From: Parazoarcus communis
GTDB lineage: Bacteria > Pseudomonadota > Gammaproteobacteria > Burkholderiales > Rhodocyclaceae
Direction of reading: 5' to 3'
Length of the DNA: 64,000 bases
Assembly: GCF_003111665.1 (NCBI RefSeq)
Contig: NZ_CP022188.1
Location: 558,001 to 622,000 of the forward strand
Positions 17,923 through 26,517 of the stretch are shown piece by piece. The notes under the pieces were generated by a model. It did not search any database and was not told where the DNA came from. It was given only the letters and a program-made list of their open reading frames with translations. Position numbers and translations under genes: made by a program. Position 1 is the first letter of the stretch; every line of letters starts with the position of its first letter.

Positions 17923-18945
17923 TTACTTCACTTCGTTGCGGTAGCGTTCGACGATCATCGGCTGCGCGGCGGCGAGCTTTTTCAGGTCGACCGGTTTTGC
18001 GCGCGCGTAGTCGGCGTCGGGCAGGAAGCGGGCCTTGGCTTCGGCCGACAGATGCTCGGCAAACACCGGGCGCAGATAGGCATTGCCCCACATGGTCTGG
18101 CTTTCATCCGACAGCACGAAGTCGAGGATCTTGCGGCCGTTGTCCGCTTGCGGCCCGCCCTTCACCAGACCCATCACATAGGGCAGCACCACGGTGCCTT
18201 CCTGCGGAATGACGAAGCGGGTCGGCGCCTTGTCGCCATACTGACCGCGATAGGCGTTGAAGTCGTAGTCGATCAGGATGGGGATCTCGCCGGAGATGAC
18301 GCGGGCGTAGGAGGTCTGCTTGGGCACAATCGGCTGGTTCTTCGACAGCTGATTGAGGAAGGCAATCGCCGGGTCGATGTTGTCGTAGCTGCCGCCGAGC
18401 GCGAGGTTGATCGCCATCACGCCAAGCTGGCCGACGGCGGCCGAGGTCGGGTCGAGATAGCCGACCATGCCCTTGTATTCCGGCTTGAGCAGATCGGACC
18501 AGCGCTGCGGCACCGGCTTGCCGCCAAGTGCTGCGGTATTGACGAACAGGCCCAGTGTGCCGGAGTGGATGGCAAACCAGTGGCCGTTCGGATCTTTCAG
18601 CCCGTCAGGAATCTTCTCCCAGCCCTTGGGCTGGTAGGGTGTCAGCACACCGGCGTCGCGCGCCGGGTCGGCAGCGATGCCGCCGAGATAGACGACGTCT
18701 GCCACCGGATTGGCCTTCTCGGCGATGAGCGCTGCGATCGATTGCCCCGAGTTCTTGTTGTCCGGCGGCACCTGGATGCCAAGACGCGCGTTGATGGCCT
18801 TGAGCTGCGAGCCCCAGTCGGCCCATTCGGGCGGGCAGTTGTAGCAGATCGCGTGGCCTTCGGCATGCGCAGAGGCAATGGTGCCGACGGCAGTCACGGC
18901 CAGCGCGACGCCGGCGACGAAACGTCGCATTTTCGGAAAGTTCAT
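17923..18945 (-). CDS. Periplasmic solute-binding protein (family 1)
   Basis: A 340-residue protein with a clear Sec signal peptide (MNFPKMRRF, hydrophobic core, AHA-E cleavage site at about residue 28). The mature part begins HAICYNCPPEWADWG and continues with the NSGQS and ADVVYLGG segments typical of the AfuA/PotD/PhnS-like cluster. Ligand is not predictable. The mature N-terminus carries two Cys two residues apart (CYNC), possibly a disulfide. It is the second gene of the operon, 14 nt after the DeoR gene, with AAGGAAG upstream. Confidence 0.92.
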   Translation of the reverse strand: MNFPKMRRFVAGVALAVTAVGTIASAHAEGHAICYNCPPEWADWGSQLKAINARLGIQVPPDNKNSGQSIAALIAEKANPVADVVYLGGIAADPARDAGVLTPYQPKGWEKIPDGLKDPNGHWFAIHSGTLGLFVNTAALGGKPVPQRWSDLLKPEYKGMVGYLDPTSAAVGQLGVMAINLALGGSYDNIDPAIAFLNQLSKNQPIVPKQTSYARVISGEIPILIDYDFNAYRGQYGDKAPTRFVIPQEGTVVLPYVMGLVKGGPQADNGRKILDFVLSDESQTMWGNAYLRPVFAEHLSAEAKARFLPDADYARAKPVDLKKLAAAQPMIVERYRNEVK

Positions 18946-18959
18946 GGTCGGATCTTCCT

Positions 18960-19793
18960 TCAGGGGGTGGGTGATACGGATGGAGGTGCAACAATCAGCA
19001 CGACGCCGGCGTCGTCGAGCATGGCGGCGACAGGGGGCGGCACCGGCTGATCGGTGAACACACAGTTGGCTTCGGTGATATGTCCGCCGCGCACGATGGC
19101 GCCGCGGCCGAACTTGGAGTGATCGAGTACGAGGAAACGTCGCCGGCAGTGGGCGGACAATTCGGTGCGCATGCGCACTTCGTCGTGGTTGAAATCGAGG
19201 AGGCTGCCGTCATCGGCCACGCCGCCGACGCCATAGATGCCGATATCAACCGAGAAGCGTGAGAAGAAGCCGTGGGCCTCTCCGGCGATGACATCGCAAT
19301 CGAGCTTGCGCAGCCGGCCGCCGGCGATGGTCAGCTCGCACGAAGGGTTGCCGCGCAGGGCCAGCGCCACATGCAGGTTGTTGGTCATGACGCGCAAACC
19401 GGCGCGATCGATGAGGGCATGCGCGCACTCTTCGGGCGTGGTGCCGATCCCGAAGAACAGGGTCGCACCCTCCGGAATCGCTTCGGCAACGCAGCGGGCA
19501 ATCCGGCGCTTGGCCTCGCGATCGAGAATCTGCCGCGCCGGATAGGCCACGTTTTCCTCTTCCGGCAGGACATCGATGCCACCATGACGACGCCGGCACA
19601 GGCCACGATCGCACAGGGTGTTCACATCGCGCCGGATGGTCTGGGTGGTCACGCCGTACAGCGCGGCGAGCACGTCGATCGACTGATAGCCATGCTCGCC
19701 GACCCGCGCGAGGATCGCCCTCACGCGGTCTTCCGCCGATAGCGTGTCGGCGCTCTGGCCAGTTGCTGCGCGAATGATCTGCCCGTTGTTCAT
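18960..19793 (-). CDS. DeoR/GlpR-family repressor heading the ABC/phosphodiesterase operon
   Basis: A 277-residue regulator. The N-terminal winged HTH contains YGVTTQTIRRDVNTLCDRGLCRRRHGG, the family signature region, and a sugar-isomerase-like effector domain follows (GIGTTPEECAHAL; GVGGVADDGSLLDFNHDE). DeoR-family effectors are usually phosphorylated sugars or polyols. It is the promoter-proximal gene of a minus-strand operon. Its ATG lies inside one of two identical GTTCATATGAAC palindromes, so strong autoregulation is inferred. Confidence 0.93.
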   Translation of the reverse strand: MNNGQIIRAATGQSADTLSAEDRVRAILARVGEHGYQSIDVLAALYGVTTQTIRRDVNTLCDRGLCRRRHGGIDVLPEEENVAYPARQILDREAKRRIARCVAEAIPEGATLFFGIGTTPEECAHALIDRAGLRVMTNNLHVALALRGNPSCELTIAGGRLRKLDCDVIAGEAHGFFSRFSVDIGIYGVGGVADDGSLLDFNHDEVRMRTELSAHCRRRFLVLDHSKFGRGAIVRGGHITEANCVFTDQPVPPPVAAMLDDAGVVLIVAPPSVSPTP

Positions 19794-19799
19794 ATGAAC
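19788..19799. promoter_or_regulatory. DeoR operator O1, overlapping the regulator's start codon
   Basis: GTTCATATGAAC, a perfect 12-bp palindrome. The deoR-like ATG (19793-19791) lies within it. An identical copy lies 44 bp upstream, four helical turns centre to centre, which suits cooperative binding by a dimer-of-dimers. Confidence 0.75.
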
Positions 19800-19831
19800 A
19801 TGATCGCGCCCCCCTGTTGCGCTTCATTGAC

Positions 19832-19843
19832 GTTCATATGAAC
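19832..19843. promoter_or_regulatory. DeoR operator O2, upstream copy
   Basis: Second exact copy of GTTCATATGAAC, 44 bp from the first, in the 103-bp gap upstream of the operon. I found no further copy within the operon's own intergenic gaps. Confidence 0.75.
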
Positions 19844-19896
19844 AAAAGATGACTCCCGGGCTTCACCCCCTTTGCGTAAACGCTAGCGCACCAGCC

Positions 19897-20832
19897 TCAG
19901 GATGTCGCCGGGCGCAATCGCCCGAGAAAGTCGACAAGGGCGGCAGCGAACTGCCCGGGGGCCTCGACATGCGGATAGTGACCTGCCCCCTCGATGATCA
20001 GGCTGGCGCAGCCGAGCTGCCCCGCAAGCCAGGCGGCCTCGTCGCGGGCATCGCGAAAATCCGGATCGCGACTCCCCATGACCACGAGCGCCGGCACCTT
20101 GACGCTGCCGACAATCGACGCCGTCTCCGCCTTGGACAGCCCGACCATGATGCGCAGCGCCTCCATGCGCCCGGGCCCGCGCAAGGCCTTGTCCAGCGCC
20201 CGACGATAGCGCTCATGGTCTGGCGGCTTTGCGAGCGTAAACAGGCTGTTCCAGTAGGTGAGCCAGAACCAGACCCGCCACGGCCCCCCAAACCCGAGCG
20301 CCAATGCCAGACGGGTCACCACTGAAGGTGGGCCATCACGCACGATCGGGCCCAGCAAGACCACGCCGAGAACCTTATCCGGCGCTTCGCGGGCGGCCCA
20401 CAGCGCGGAGCCGGCGGCAAAGGAGTTGCCGAACAGGAACACCTCCGTGCGTCCGAGGTGCCGGGCCACCGCCAGGGCATCGCTGCCAACCGCCCGCGCC
20501 GAGTAGTCATCCCAGCGCACCGAGCTGTCCCCGTGACCGCGGATGTCCATGGTCACGACGCGATAGCCTGCCGCGACCAGTAACGGGCTCAGGTAGCGAT
20601 ACTCGGCACGTACATCGCCCATGCCCGGAATCGCAATGATCAGCGGGCCGTCCCCGCCAGTGTCATCGCAGGCGATGCGCCCTCCATCGACCTCGACGAA
20701 GAATGTGTTCACAGCAGATGCCGAAGGCGGGAAAGCAGCGTCCGCGCCCGCCTTCACGGTCGGAGAATCAACGTCGTTCGCGACAGTCAGCATGGGCAGA
20801 CACCCTGAAAAAAGTCGTGAGCCGTCCGCCAT
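19897..20832 (-). CDS. Alpha/beta hydrolase
   Basis: A 311-residue alpha/beta-hydrolase with a nucleophile elbow GNSFAAG, an oxyanion segment (PGMGDVRAEYRYL), Asp in SRDPDFRDA and His in EGAGHYPHVEAPG. The start at 20832 is preferred because GGAG lies 7 nt upstream; 20793 and 20904 are alternatives. Substrate unknown; the closest general resemblance is to haloalkane dehalogenase/epoxide hydrolase-like esterases. It is downstream of the DMT exporter gene on the same strand with a gap of about 80 nt. Confidence 0.85.
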   Translation of the reverse strand: MADGSRLFSGCLPMLTVANDVDSPTVKAGADAAFPPSASAVNTFFVEVDGGRIACDDTGGDGPLIIAIPGMGDVRAEYRYLSPLLVAAGYRVVTMDIRGHGDSSVRWDDYSARAVGSDALAVARHLGRTEVFLFGNSFAAGSALWAAREAPDKVLGVVLLGPIVRDGPPSVVTRLALALGFGGPWRVWFWLTYWNSLFTLAKPPDHERYRRALDKALRGPGRMEALRIMVGLSKAETASIVGSVKVPALVVMGSRDPDFRDARDEAAWLAGQLGCASLIIEGAGHYPHVEAPGQFAAALVDFLGRLRPATS

Positions 20833-20911
20833 TGGGCGGCTCCGATAACAATCTAGACCACGGCCCCCCGATTTGCAGAGAAAGCCTTGCAGCACGAGCC
20901 GCACGGCTCCT

Positions 20912-21868
20912 TCATGCAGGCTGCGAGCATGTCGGATCCGGCTCTTCCTGCCGTCGCGGACGCTGCATGAAATTGTTCAGCAGCAGCGCAAGAATCACCA
21001 TCCCGCCGCCGCCGACCTCCCACACACTGACCGGCTGCCCCTGGACGGCCTGTATGACAAAAGCAGTGATGGGTACGAAATTGATGAAGAGCACGCCATT
21101 GACCGGTCCCAGGCGACGCACACCCTCATTCCAGCCAATCACCGCAACAATCGAAGCCAGCACGATGATGTAGGCAAAACTCGGAAGGCTCGCCGTCAGT
21201 TCAGATGCCGCCGGCAGCCGAGCGGCACCGGCAAACACAGCGACCACCGTACTCAGCGCGATTCCGCCCACGCCAAAGCTTACCGTCAGCACGCTGTAGC
21301 GCAGCGGTGACCAGCCGGCGAAGCGCCGCGCACCAAGCGTGTAGATCACCCACGACAGCACGCCGGCAAGGATCAGTCCATCCGCCCCCGCCGAGTTCGA
21401 CTCGAGCAGTGCAAGCGGACGGCCATCGGTCACGACCATGGCAACGCCCAGGAAGGCAATCAGGATGCTGATTCCTGTATGCCACGCGGGCATGGTGCGC
21501 GACATGACGGCGGTGACCACGGCCGTCAGCAAGGGCATCAGCGCAACCAGAATGGCGCCGTGTGCGGGTGTCGATGCGCGCAAGCCGGTAAACACGAAGA
21601 GGCTGAAGCCGCAGAAGCCGGCGCAGCCGAACAGGAAAAGGGCCGGGCCCCGCCCCTCGGCCCGCAGTGCAGCACGCCCCTCGACAACCCACAGGATCGC
21701 CAGCATGATCAGGGCCGTGATGCCGTACCGGATCAGGGTCAGGAAATAGGGATCGACAAATTGCAGGGTAGCCTTGGCCACCGGAAACATGCCGCCCCAG
21801 CTTAGCGCTGCTGCCAGCATCAGAAGGCAGCCCATCAGCGGGGACTGCGAAGAGGTGTTCGGATTCAT
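20912..21868 (-). CDS. EamA/DMT-family metabolite exporter
   Basis: A 318-residue protein with ten predicted membrane helices in two EamA repeats (LLMLAAALSWGGMFPVAKA at the N-terminus; GLILAGVLSWVIYTLGAR at mid-protein). Such DMT carriers export amino acids or other small metabolites. It is divergent from a LysR gene 86 bp away, which is the likely regulator. The C-terminus is charged (RPRRQEEPDPT). Confidence 0.88.
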   Translation of the reverse strand: MNPNTSSQSPLMGCLLMLAAALSWGGMFPVAKATLQFVDPYFLTLIRYGITALIMLAILWVVEGRAALRAEGRGPALFLFGCAGFCGFSLFVFTGLRASTPAHGAILVALMPLLTAVVTAVMSRTMPAWHTGISILIAFLGVAMVVTDGRPLALLESNSAGADGLILAGVLSWVIYTLGARRFAGWSPLRYSVLTVSFGVGGIALSTVVAVFAGAARLPAASELTASLPSFAYIIVLASIVAVIGWNEGVRRLGPVNGVLFINFVPITAFVIQAVQGQPVSVWEVGGGGMVILALLLNNFMQRPRRQEEPDPTCSQPA

Positions 21869-21954
21869 GGTCGCACTCCGTTGAAGAGAACTTGTGCAAA
21901 TGATGGTAAGACGCTAAAAAACTCTCGCCAATTAGCTAAATTCAGGAAGCCTCT

Positions 21955-22848
21955 GTGCGCAAATCAACCGACTCAAAGCTGCAATGGGAAGATGTTCGCT
22001 ACTTTCTTGCCCTCACGCGCGAGGGCAGCCTGTCTGGCGCGGCGCGAAAGCTTGTGGTCGAGCATTCCACCGTTGCACGCCGGGTCGAGAGCCTGGAACA
22101 AGCCATCGGATTGCGCCTCTTCGACCGCCTGCCGCGCGGCTGGCAACTGACCGCAGAAGGTGAGGGGCTGGTCGGTCTGGCCGAACGCATGGAGGACGAG
22201 GCGTTTGCTTTCGAACGTGCGGCAATCGGTACCGGCAGCCTGAGCGGGACGGTACGTGTTTCGCTTCCGCCCAGTCTGGCCAATGTGTTTCTGGTGCCTC
22301 GCATTGCCGCCCGGCACGCGGACTGGGGCGGCATTACGCTGGAATTGGTGGGTGATCTGCGAGAGGTGAATCTGTCCCGGCGCGAAGCCGACCTGGCCGT
22401 CCGTCTTGGACGGCCGCAGGATCCAGGGCTGGTCGTGCGCTCACTGGGAAAGATCGGCTTCGGTCTTTACGCGCATGTGGACTACGTCCGCAAGCACGAC
22501 GAAGGTGACTGGACCTTCATTGGCCTCGACGACAGTCTGCGCCACCAGCCGCACCAGATCTGGCTGGAACAGTACGCCGGCCAGCGCAGTTTCGTGCTGC
22601 GCAGCAATGACCAGATTGCACTGCTTGGTGCGGCGAGGGCGGGACTGGGCGTCGCCTGTCTGGCGCATTACCTGGCGGGAAGTGACACAAGCCTGGCACA
22701 AGTGACGACAGCCGAGCCTGTGCCAAGCCGCGAAATATGGTTGGTGCTGCACGCCGACGTCCGCCGCTCGCCGCGGGTCAGGGCGATCGCCGACCTGATC
22801 ACCAGCCTCTGCGAGGAGGACGCCGGCTTTCTGGCGGGACCGCGATAA
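21955..22848 (+). CDS. LysR-family regulator divergent from the DMT exporter
   Basis: A 297-residue LysR regulator with a GTG start preceded by AGGAAG. The N-terminal HTH is WEDVRYFLALTREGSLSGAA, and RLFDRLPRGWQLT closes the DNA-binding domain. Effector unknown. The intergenic region to the exporter contains GCTAA-N14-TTAGC half-sites, a weak operator candidate. Confidence 0.9.
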   Translation: MRKSTDSKLQWEDVRYFLALTREGSLSGAARKLVVEHSTVARRVESLEQAIGLRLFDRLPRGWQLTAEGEGLVGLAERMEDEAFAFERAAIGTGSLSGTVRVSLPPSLANVFLVPRIAARHADWGGITLELVGDLREVNLSRREADLAVRLGRPQDPGLVVRSLGKIGFGLYAHVDYVRKHDEGDWTFIGLDDSLRHQPHQIWLEQYAGQRSFVLRSNDQIALLGAARAGLGVACLAHYLAGSDTSLAQVTTAEPVPSREIWLVLHADVRRSPRVRAIADLITSLCEEDAGFLAGPR

Positions 22849-23127
22849 CAGCGCATGTCCGGTTGACGCACCAGTCCGGTGCGCCTGCGCTCTGGAACGC
22901 ACGCCCGTCGCGCAATCTCCGGTACGCCATCCACGGCGTCAGCGCCGGCAAGCCACCTGCGCAGCGGTGATCCACAACCGGGCGTGTCCGCATGCTTCTT
23001 GCTATCCAAGACGAACACGCGTCACATCTGACATAGAATTACGGCAATCTCAGGCCCCTACTCTGGCCAAAGCGGGTATCCGGCATCCGCTTTCCAGTAT
23101 CGCTCTCGCACTCAACAGGACAAAACC
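22849..23127. other. 279-bp intergenic region with two stem-loops
   Basis: No credible ORF or tRNA. A 6-bp GC hairpin (CGCACC/GGTGCG, 22867-22883) follows the lysR gene and may help termination. A second hairpin, AAAGCGG/CCGCTTT (23069-23093, extended by two more pairs including one G-U), lies 35 nt before the ParA-like start and ends in CTTT. TAGAAT near 23034 is a possible -10 for the downstream gene. Confidence 0.4.
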
Positions 23128-23832
23128 ATGCGTTCACTCAACTTCATCGGCGGCGAAAAAGGCGGCGTCGGCAAATCGGTCGCCGCCCGCGCCCTCGCGC
23201 AGTACTTTATCGACCGCGAGCGCCCCTTTACCGGCTTCGATACCGATCGCTCGCACACCACCTTCACCCGCTTCTATGCCGACTACGCGTCACCAGTGAT
23301 CGTGGACAGCTACGAAGGCCTCGACACGATCGCAGCCAGCTTCGAGGACGCGTCGGACGAAGAACCCGGCAACAGCGTGATCGTGGATCTGGCCGCGCAG
23401 ACTGCCGCACCGCTCGCACGCTGGATCAAGGACTCGGATTTGCTGCCGCTTTTTGCCGAGATGGGCGTCGCGGTCAACTTCTGGCATCTCGCTGATGCGG
23501 GCAAGGATTCGGTTGACCTGCTGGGCAAACTGACTGAAACCTACGGTGCCGGCCCCAACTACTTCGTGGTCAGGAATCTCGGCCGTGGCAGCGACTTCTC
23601 GCAACTGGACGCATCGCAGGAACTCCAGGATGCACTGGCACTGGGTGCCCAGGTGGTAAGCCTGCCTGAACTGCACGAAGGCAGCATGCGCAAGATCGAC
23701 CGCAAGGATGCCAGCTTCTGGGCGGCCATCAACGTGCGCAATGGCAGCGACGCACTCGGCATGCTCGAGCGTCAGCGGGTGAAGACCTGGCTGCGCAACA
23801 CCTACGCAATGCTGGACAACCTGCCGGTCTAA
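23128..23832 (+). CDS. Orphan ParA/MinD-like P-loop ATPase
   Basis: A 234-residue protein with a deviant Walker A GGEKGGVGKSVAARAL at residues 8-23 and DTDRSH, the expected position of the ParA A' motif. The C-terminal two-thirds are unlike ParA/Soj partition proteins. It resembles the loosely defined CobQ/MinD-like or mobilisation-protein (TraL/StbB-like) group. No parB, minC/E or parS-like repeats are nearby, so a chromosome-partition role is not supported. It is monocistronic by position and convergent with a diguanylate cyclase gene. Confidence 0.75.
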   Translation: MRSLNFIGGEKGGVGKSVAARALAQYFIDRERPFTGFDTDRSHTTFTRFYADYASPVIVDSYEGLDTIAASFEDASDEEPGNSVIVDLAAQTAAPLARWIKDSDLLPLFAEMGVAVNFWHLADAGKDSVDLLGKLTETYGAGPNYFVVRNLGRGSDFSQLDASQELQDALALGAQVVSLPELHEGSMRKIDRKDASFWAAINVRNGSDALGMLERQRVKTWLRNTYAMLDNLPV

Positions 23833-23846
23833 GCAGAATCGGCGTT

Positions 23847-23878
23847 CCCGCACTCGGGCAACACAGCCCGGGTGCGGG
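23847..23878. terminator. 12-bp hairpin between convergent genes
   Basis: CCCGCACTCGGG pairs with CCCGGGTGCGGG (one T-G wobble) across an 8-nt loop, in the 67-bp gap between the ParA-like gene and the convergent diguanylate cyclase gene. There is no T-run; it could serve both strands. Confidence 0.5.
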
Positions 23879-23899
23879 CCCCGCGCCCTCGCAGCGCCT

Positions 23900-25816
23900 T
23901 CAGGCAGGGACGATGCGCCCCTTGCCGGCGCGCTTGGCCTCATACATGCGGGCGTCCGCCTCGTTCAGCACCGCATCTCCCGACATCCCCGTACCCGGTT
24001 GATAGAGGGCGATTCCGGCGCTCGCTCCGACGCTCACCGACACCCGGTGCAGCGCAATCGGTTCCACAATGCTCTCCAGCAGTTTGGTCGCCACCCGCTG
24101 ACCGTCTTCGAGGCCATTGACGCCCTCAACCACCACCACGAACTCGTCTCCTGACAGCCGCACCGCGCTGTCGACCTTGCGCAGGCATGCACGCAGCCTG
24201 TCCGCGACTGCGCACAGCACCATGTCGCCACTCTCGTGTCCGAAGTCGTCATTCACCGCCTTGAAGCCGTCGAGGTCTACAAACAGCAGGGCAAACGGCT
24301 GTTCGCTGCGGTCTGCCCGTGCAATGGCCTGCGGCAGCAACTCGCTCAGCGCGCGACGATTCAGCAAGCCTGTCAGCATGTCCTGTCGCACTTCGCGTTC
24401 GAGCAGCGCTTCGATTTCCTTGCGTGCGGAGATATCACTCAGGAACGCGCTGAAGATCTTTTCGCCATCGATGTCCAGCGCCTTGATCCGGACCTCGACC
24501 ATGATGCTGGTGCCATCACGCCGCAGCGCAGTCACCTCGCGCGCCTGATCGAGGACGTGAGTCGTGCCCGTCTGCAGGTAATTCTCCACGCTCTCGACGT
24601 GCGCTCGGCCCGCCTCGGGCGCGATGATCAGCCTTTCCAGACGTTGCCCGATCGCCTCCGCGGCAGACCACTGAAACAGCGCTTCTGCCTTGCGGTTCCA
24701 TGCGGTCACCAGCCCCGACTGGTCCATCGAAATATAGGCATAGTCCGCATGCTCGATCACCGCGCTCAGCTCGGCAGTGCGGCGTCGCAAGGCCTGGTCG
24801 GATTCGCGCTGGCGCTTGATGGCACCAAGCAGCTGGGCGTTGGCCTCGCGCAGCTCCCGCGTGCGCAGGATCACCCTGTCTTCGAGTTCGTTCTGAATCG
24901 CATGAAGCGCCTCCTCCGCCACCTTTCTGGCGTGGATGTCCTTGATGATGGCGACAAAGTACTCCAGCTCGCCATTCTCTGCGGTCTTGCTGGTCACGTT
25001 GAGGCTGATCCAGACCGGCCGTCCGTTCTTGCGGACATAGCGCGTTTCGGTCTGATAGTGCTCGACCCCGCCATCCACGAGGCGCTGCAACTGCAACAGG
25101 TCCGTTGCCAGGTCGTCCGGATGCGTGATGTCCTGAAAGCTCAGGCGGTTCAGTTCGTCTTCGCTGTAGCCGACGATGTTGCAGAGCGACTGATTGACAC
25201 TGATCCAGGCCCCCTCGGGAGACAGAAAGCCGATACCGACCGATGCGAGTTCGAACATGCTCCGGTAGCGCACTTCGCTGGCATCGAGAATCTCGCGCGA
25301 GCGCTCCAGCTGTGAGCTGGAGAGCAGCAGCGTCTCGCGCAGCTTGACCTCCTTGCTGGCCAGGTCGCCGAGGTCACACAAGGTATCGAGTTCTTCCTGA
25401 CTGAGCGTGCGCGGCTTGTCATCGATGACGCACAGGGTGCCAAGCGCAAGCCCAGCGGACGAGCGGATCGGCACGCCGGCATAGAAGCGGATGTTCGGCT
25501 CGCCGGTGACCAGCGGATTGTCGCAGAAGCGCGGATCCTGTGTGGCGTCGCTGACCACAAGCGGCGAAGCCTTCAGAATCGTGTGCGCACAGAATGCATA
25601 CTCACGTGGCGTCTCGCTCACCTCCAGTCCGACCCGGGACTTGAACCACTGTCGCTGTTCGTCGACCAGCGACACCAGTGCGATGGGGACATCCAGCACC
25701 CGGGCCAGCAAGCGGGTGATCCGGTCGAAAGCGGGCTCGGGCGGACTGTCCAGCAGGTCGAGGGCATGCAGAAGTCGAAGACGTTCGCCTTCGTCGGCGG
25801 GAAGAGCGGCTTTCAT
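23900..25816 (-). CDS. GAF-PAS-PAS-GGDEF diguanylate cyclase
   Basis: A 638-residue soluble sensor. A GAF domain occupies about residues 20-165 (DVPIALVSLVDEQRQWFKS), followed by a PAS/PAC (about 180-300), a coiled-coil linker, a second PAS (about 350-460) and a GGDEF domain (about 475-635). The active-site loop reads SGDEF rather than GGDEF, and the RxxD product-inhibition site (RKVD) sits five residues before it. SGDEF variants can be active, but activity is not guaranteed. No EAL domain and no membrane segment, so it is probably a cytoplasmic c-di-GMP synthase responding to a small ligand. Confidence 0.9.
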   Translation of the reverse strand: MKAALPADEGERLRLLHALDLLDSPPEPAFDRITRLLARVLDVPIALVSLVDEQRQWFKSRVGLEVSETPREYAFCAHTILKASPLVVSDATQDPRFCDNPLVTGEPNIRFYAGVPIRSSAGLALGTLCVIDDKPRTLSQEELDTLCDLGDLASKEVKLRETLLLSSSQLERSREILDASEVRYRSMFELASVGIGFLSPEGAWISVNQSLCNIVGYSEDELNRLSFQDITHPDDLATDLLQLQRLVDGGVEHYQTETRYVRKNGRPVWISLNVTSKTAENGELEYFVAIIKDIHARKVAEEALHAIQNELEDRVILRTRELREANAQLLGAIKRQRESDQALRRRTAELSAVIEHADYAYISMDQSGLVTAWNRKAEALFQWSAAEAIGQRLERLIIAPEAGRAHVESVENYLQTGTTHVLDQAREVTALRRDGTSIMVEVRIKALDIDGEKIFSAFLSDISARKEIEALLEREVRQDMLTGLLNRRALSELLPQAIARADRSEQPFALLFVDLDGFKAVNDDFGHESGDMVLCAVADRLRACLRKVDSAVRLSGDEFVVVVEGVNGLEDGQRVATKLLESIVEPIALHRVSVSVGASAGIALYQPGTGMSGDAVLNEADARMYEAKRAGKGRIVPA

Positions 25817-26112
25817 GAAGATCCTCTGGAAAGTGCGCGTTCGTCTGCACCGGCTGTTCGACTTTTCCCGGAACGACGGGACGCACGCAAGGCGTCAGAC
25901 ACAGACCGGAAGGGGGTTCGGTTCCCGATGGGACCAGTTCGACAGGCGCGGCACGGGAGACGACACGGGCATCGGCGGGACGTTTGCGAAGGCTGGCACG
26001 GGACAAGCATGAGCCAGGCACGCTGCAGAAACAATTGCGGTTCACCCTGCAGCCCGGCGGCCCGGCGGCCCGGTTCACATCGGGGGCACCTCAAGCCCCG
26101 GCACGATCCGCG
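25817..26112. other. 296-bp gap without a gene
   Basis: No supported coding region. The only structure seen is a short tandem repeat of CCCGGCGG (26053-26073, two full units plus a partial) near the end of the gtrA-like gene. The promoter of the diguanylate cyclase gene must lie on its left side but no clear -35/-10 was recognised. Confidence 0.4.
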
Positions 26113-26517
26113 CTAGACCCCGCCAGCCTTGTCGCGGCGGAAAGTCCACACCGCGTTGCCAACGTAGTGCCACACCAGCAGCAAACCCGTGGTGAGGACC
26201 TGCGCCAGCAGATAGTGCAGCCCCATGAGGTTGGTCAGCAGATACATCAGCAATGCGTTCCAGCACAGCCCGACCCCGGCGACGGTCATGAAACGCGGCA
26301 GGGCTTCCGCGTGGGCGCGCCCGGAACGGAATACGAAGCGATGGTTGATGGCGTAATTGACCATCGCCCCGAGCAGGAAGCCCGCGACCGAACCCGAGAT
26401 GGGCGGTGCACCGCCCATCTCGACGAGCACCAGCAGCAAGGCATAGTGCGCAGCGGTTCCCACCAGCCCCACGGCAGCGAAACGCACGAAGCGGATCAGT
26501 TCGGCACGCGCGATCAC
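26113..26517 (-). CDS. GtrA-family membrane protein
   Basis: A 134-residue protein with four membrane helices and the GtrA core (RFAAVGLVGTAAHY near the N-terminus; NYAINHRFVFRS in the middle). GtrA proteins are thought to help flip undecaprenyl-phosphate-linked sugars made by an adjacent GtrB-like glycosyltransferase. The GTG start overlaps the stop of the upstream GT39-like gene (GTGA). With the GT2 gene two positions upstream it forms a GtrA/GtrB pair split by a large membrane transferase. Confidence 0.88.
   Translation of the reverse strand: MIARAELIRFVRFAAVGLVGTAAHYALLLVLVEMGGAPPISGSVAGFLLGAMVNYAINHRFVFRSGRAHAEALPRFMTVAGVGLCWNALLMYLLTNLMGLHYLLAQVLTTGLLLVWHYVGNAVWTFRRDKAGGV

Noticed and set aside
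26053..26073. CCCGGCGG tandem repeat as a possible CRISPR or attachment site
   Set aside because: Only two full units plus a partial, no spacers and no mobile genes nearby; probably chance in GC-rich DNA.
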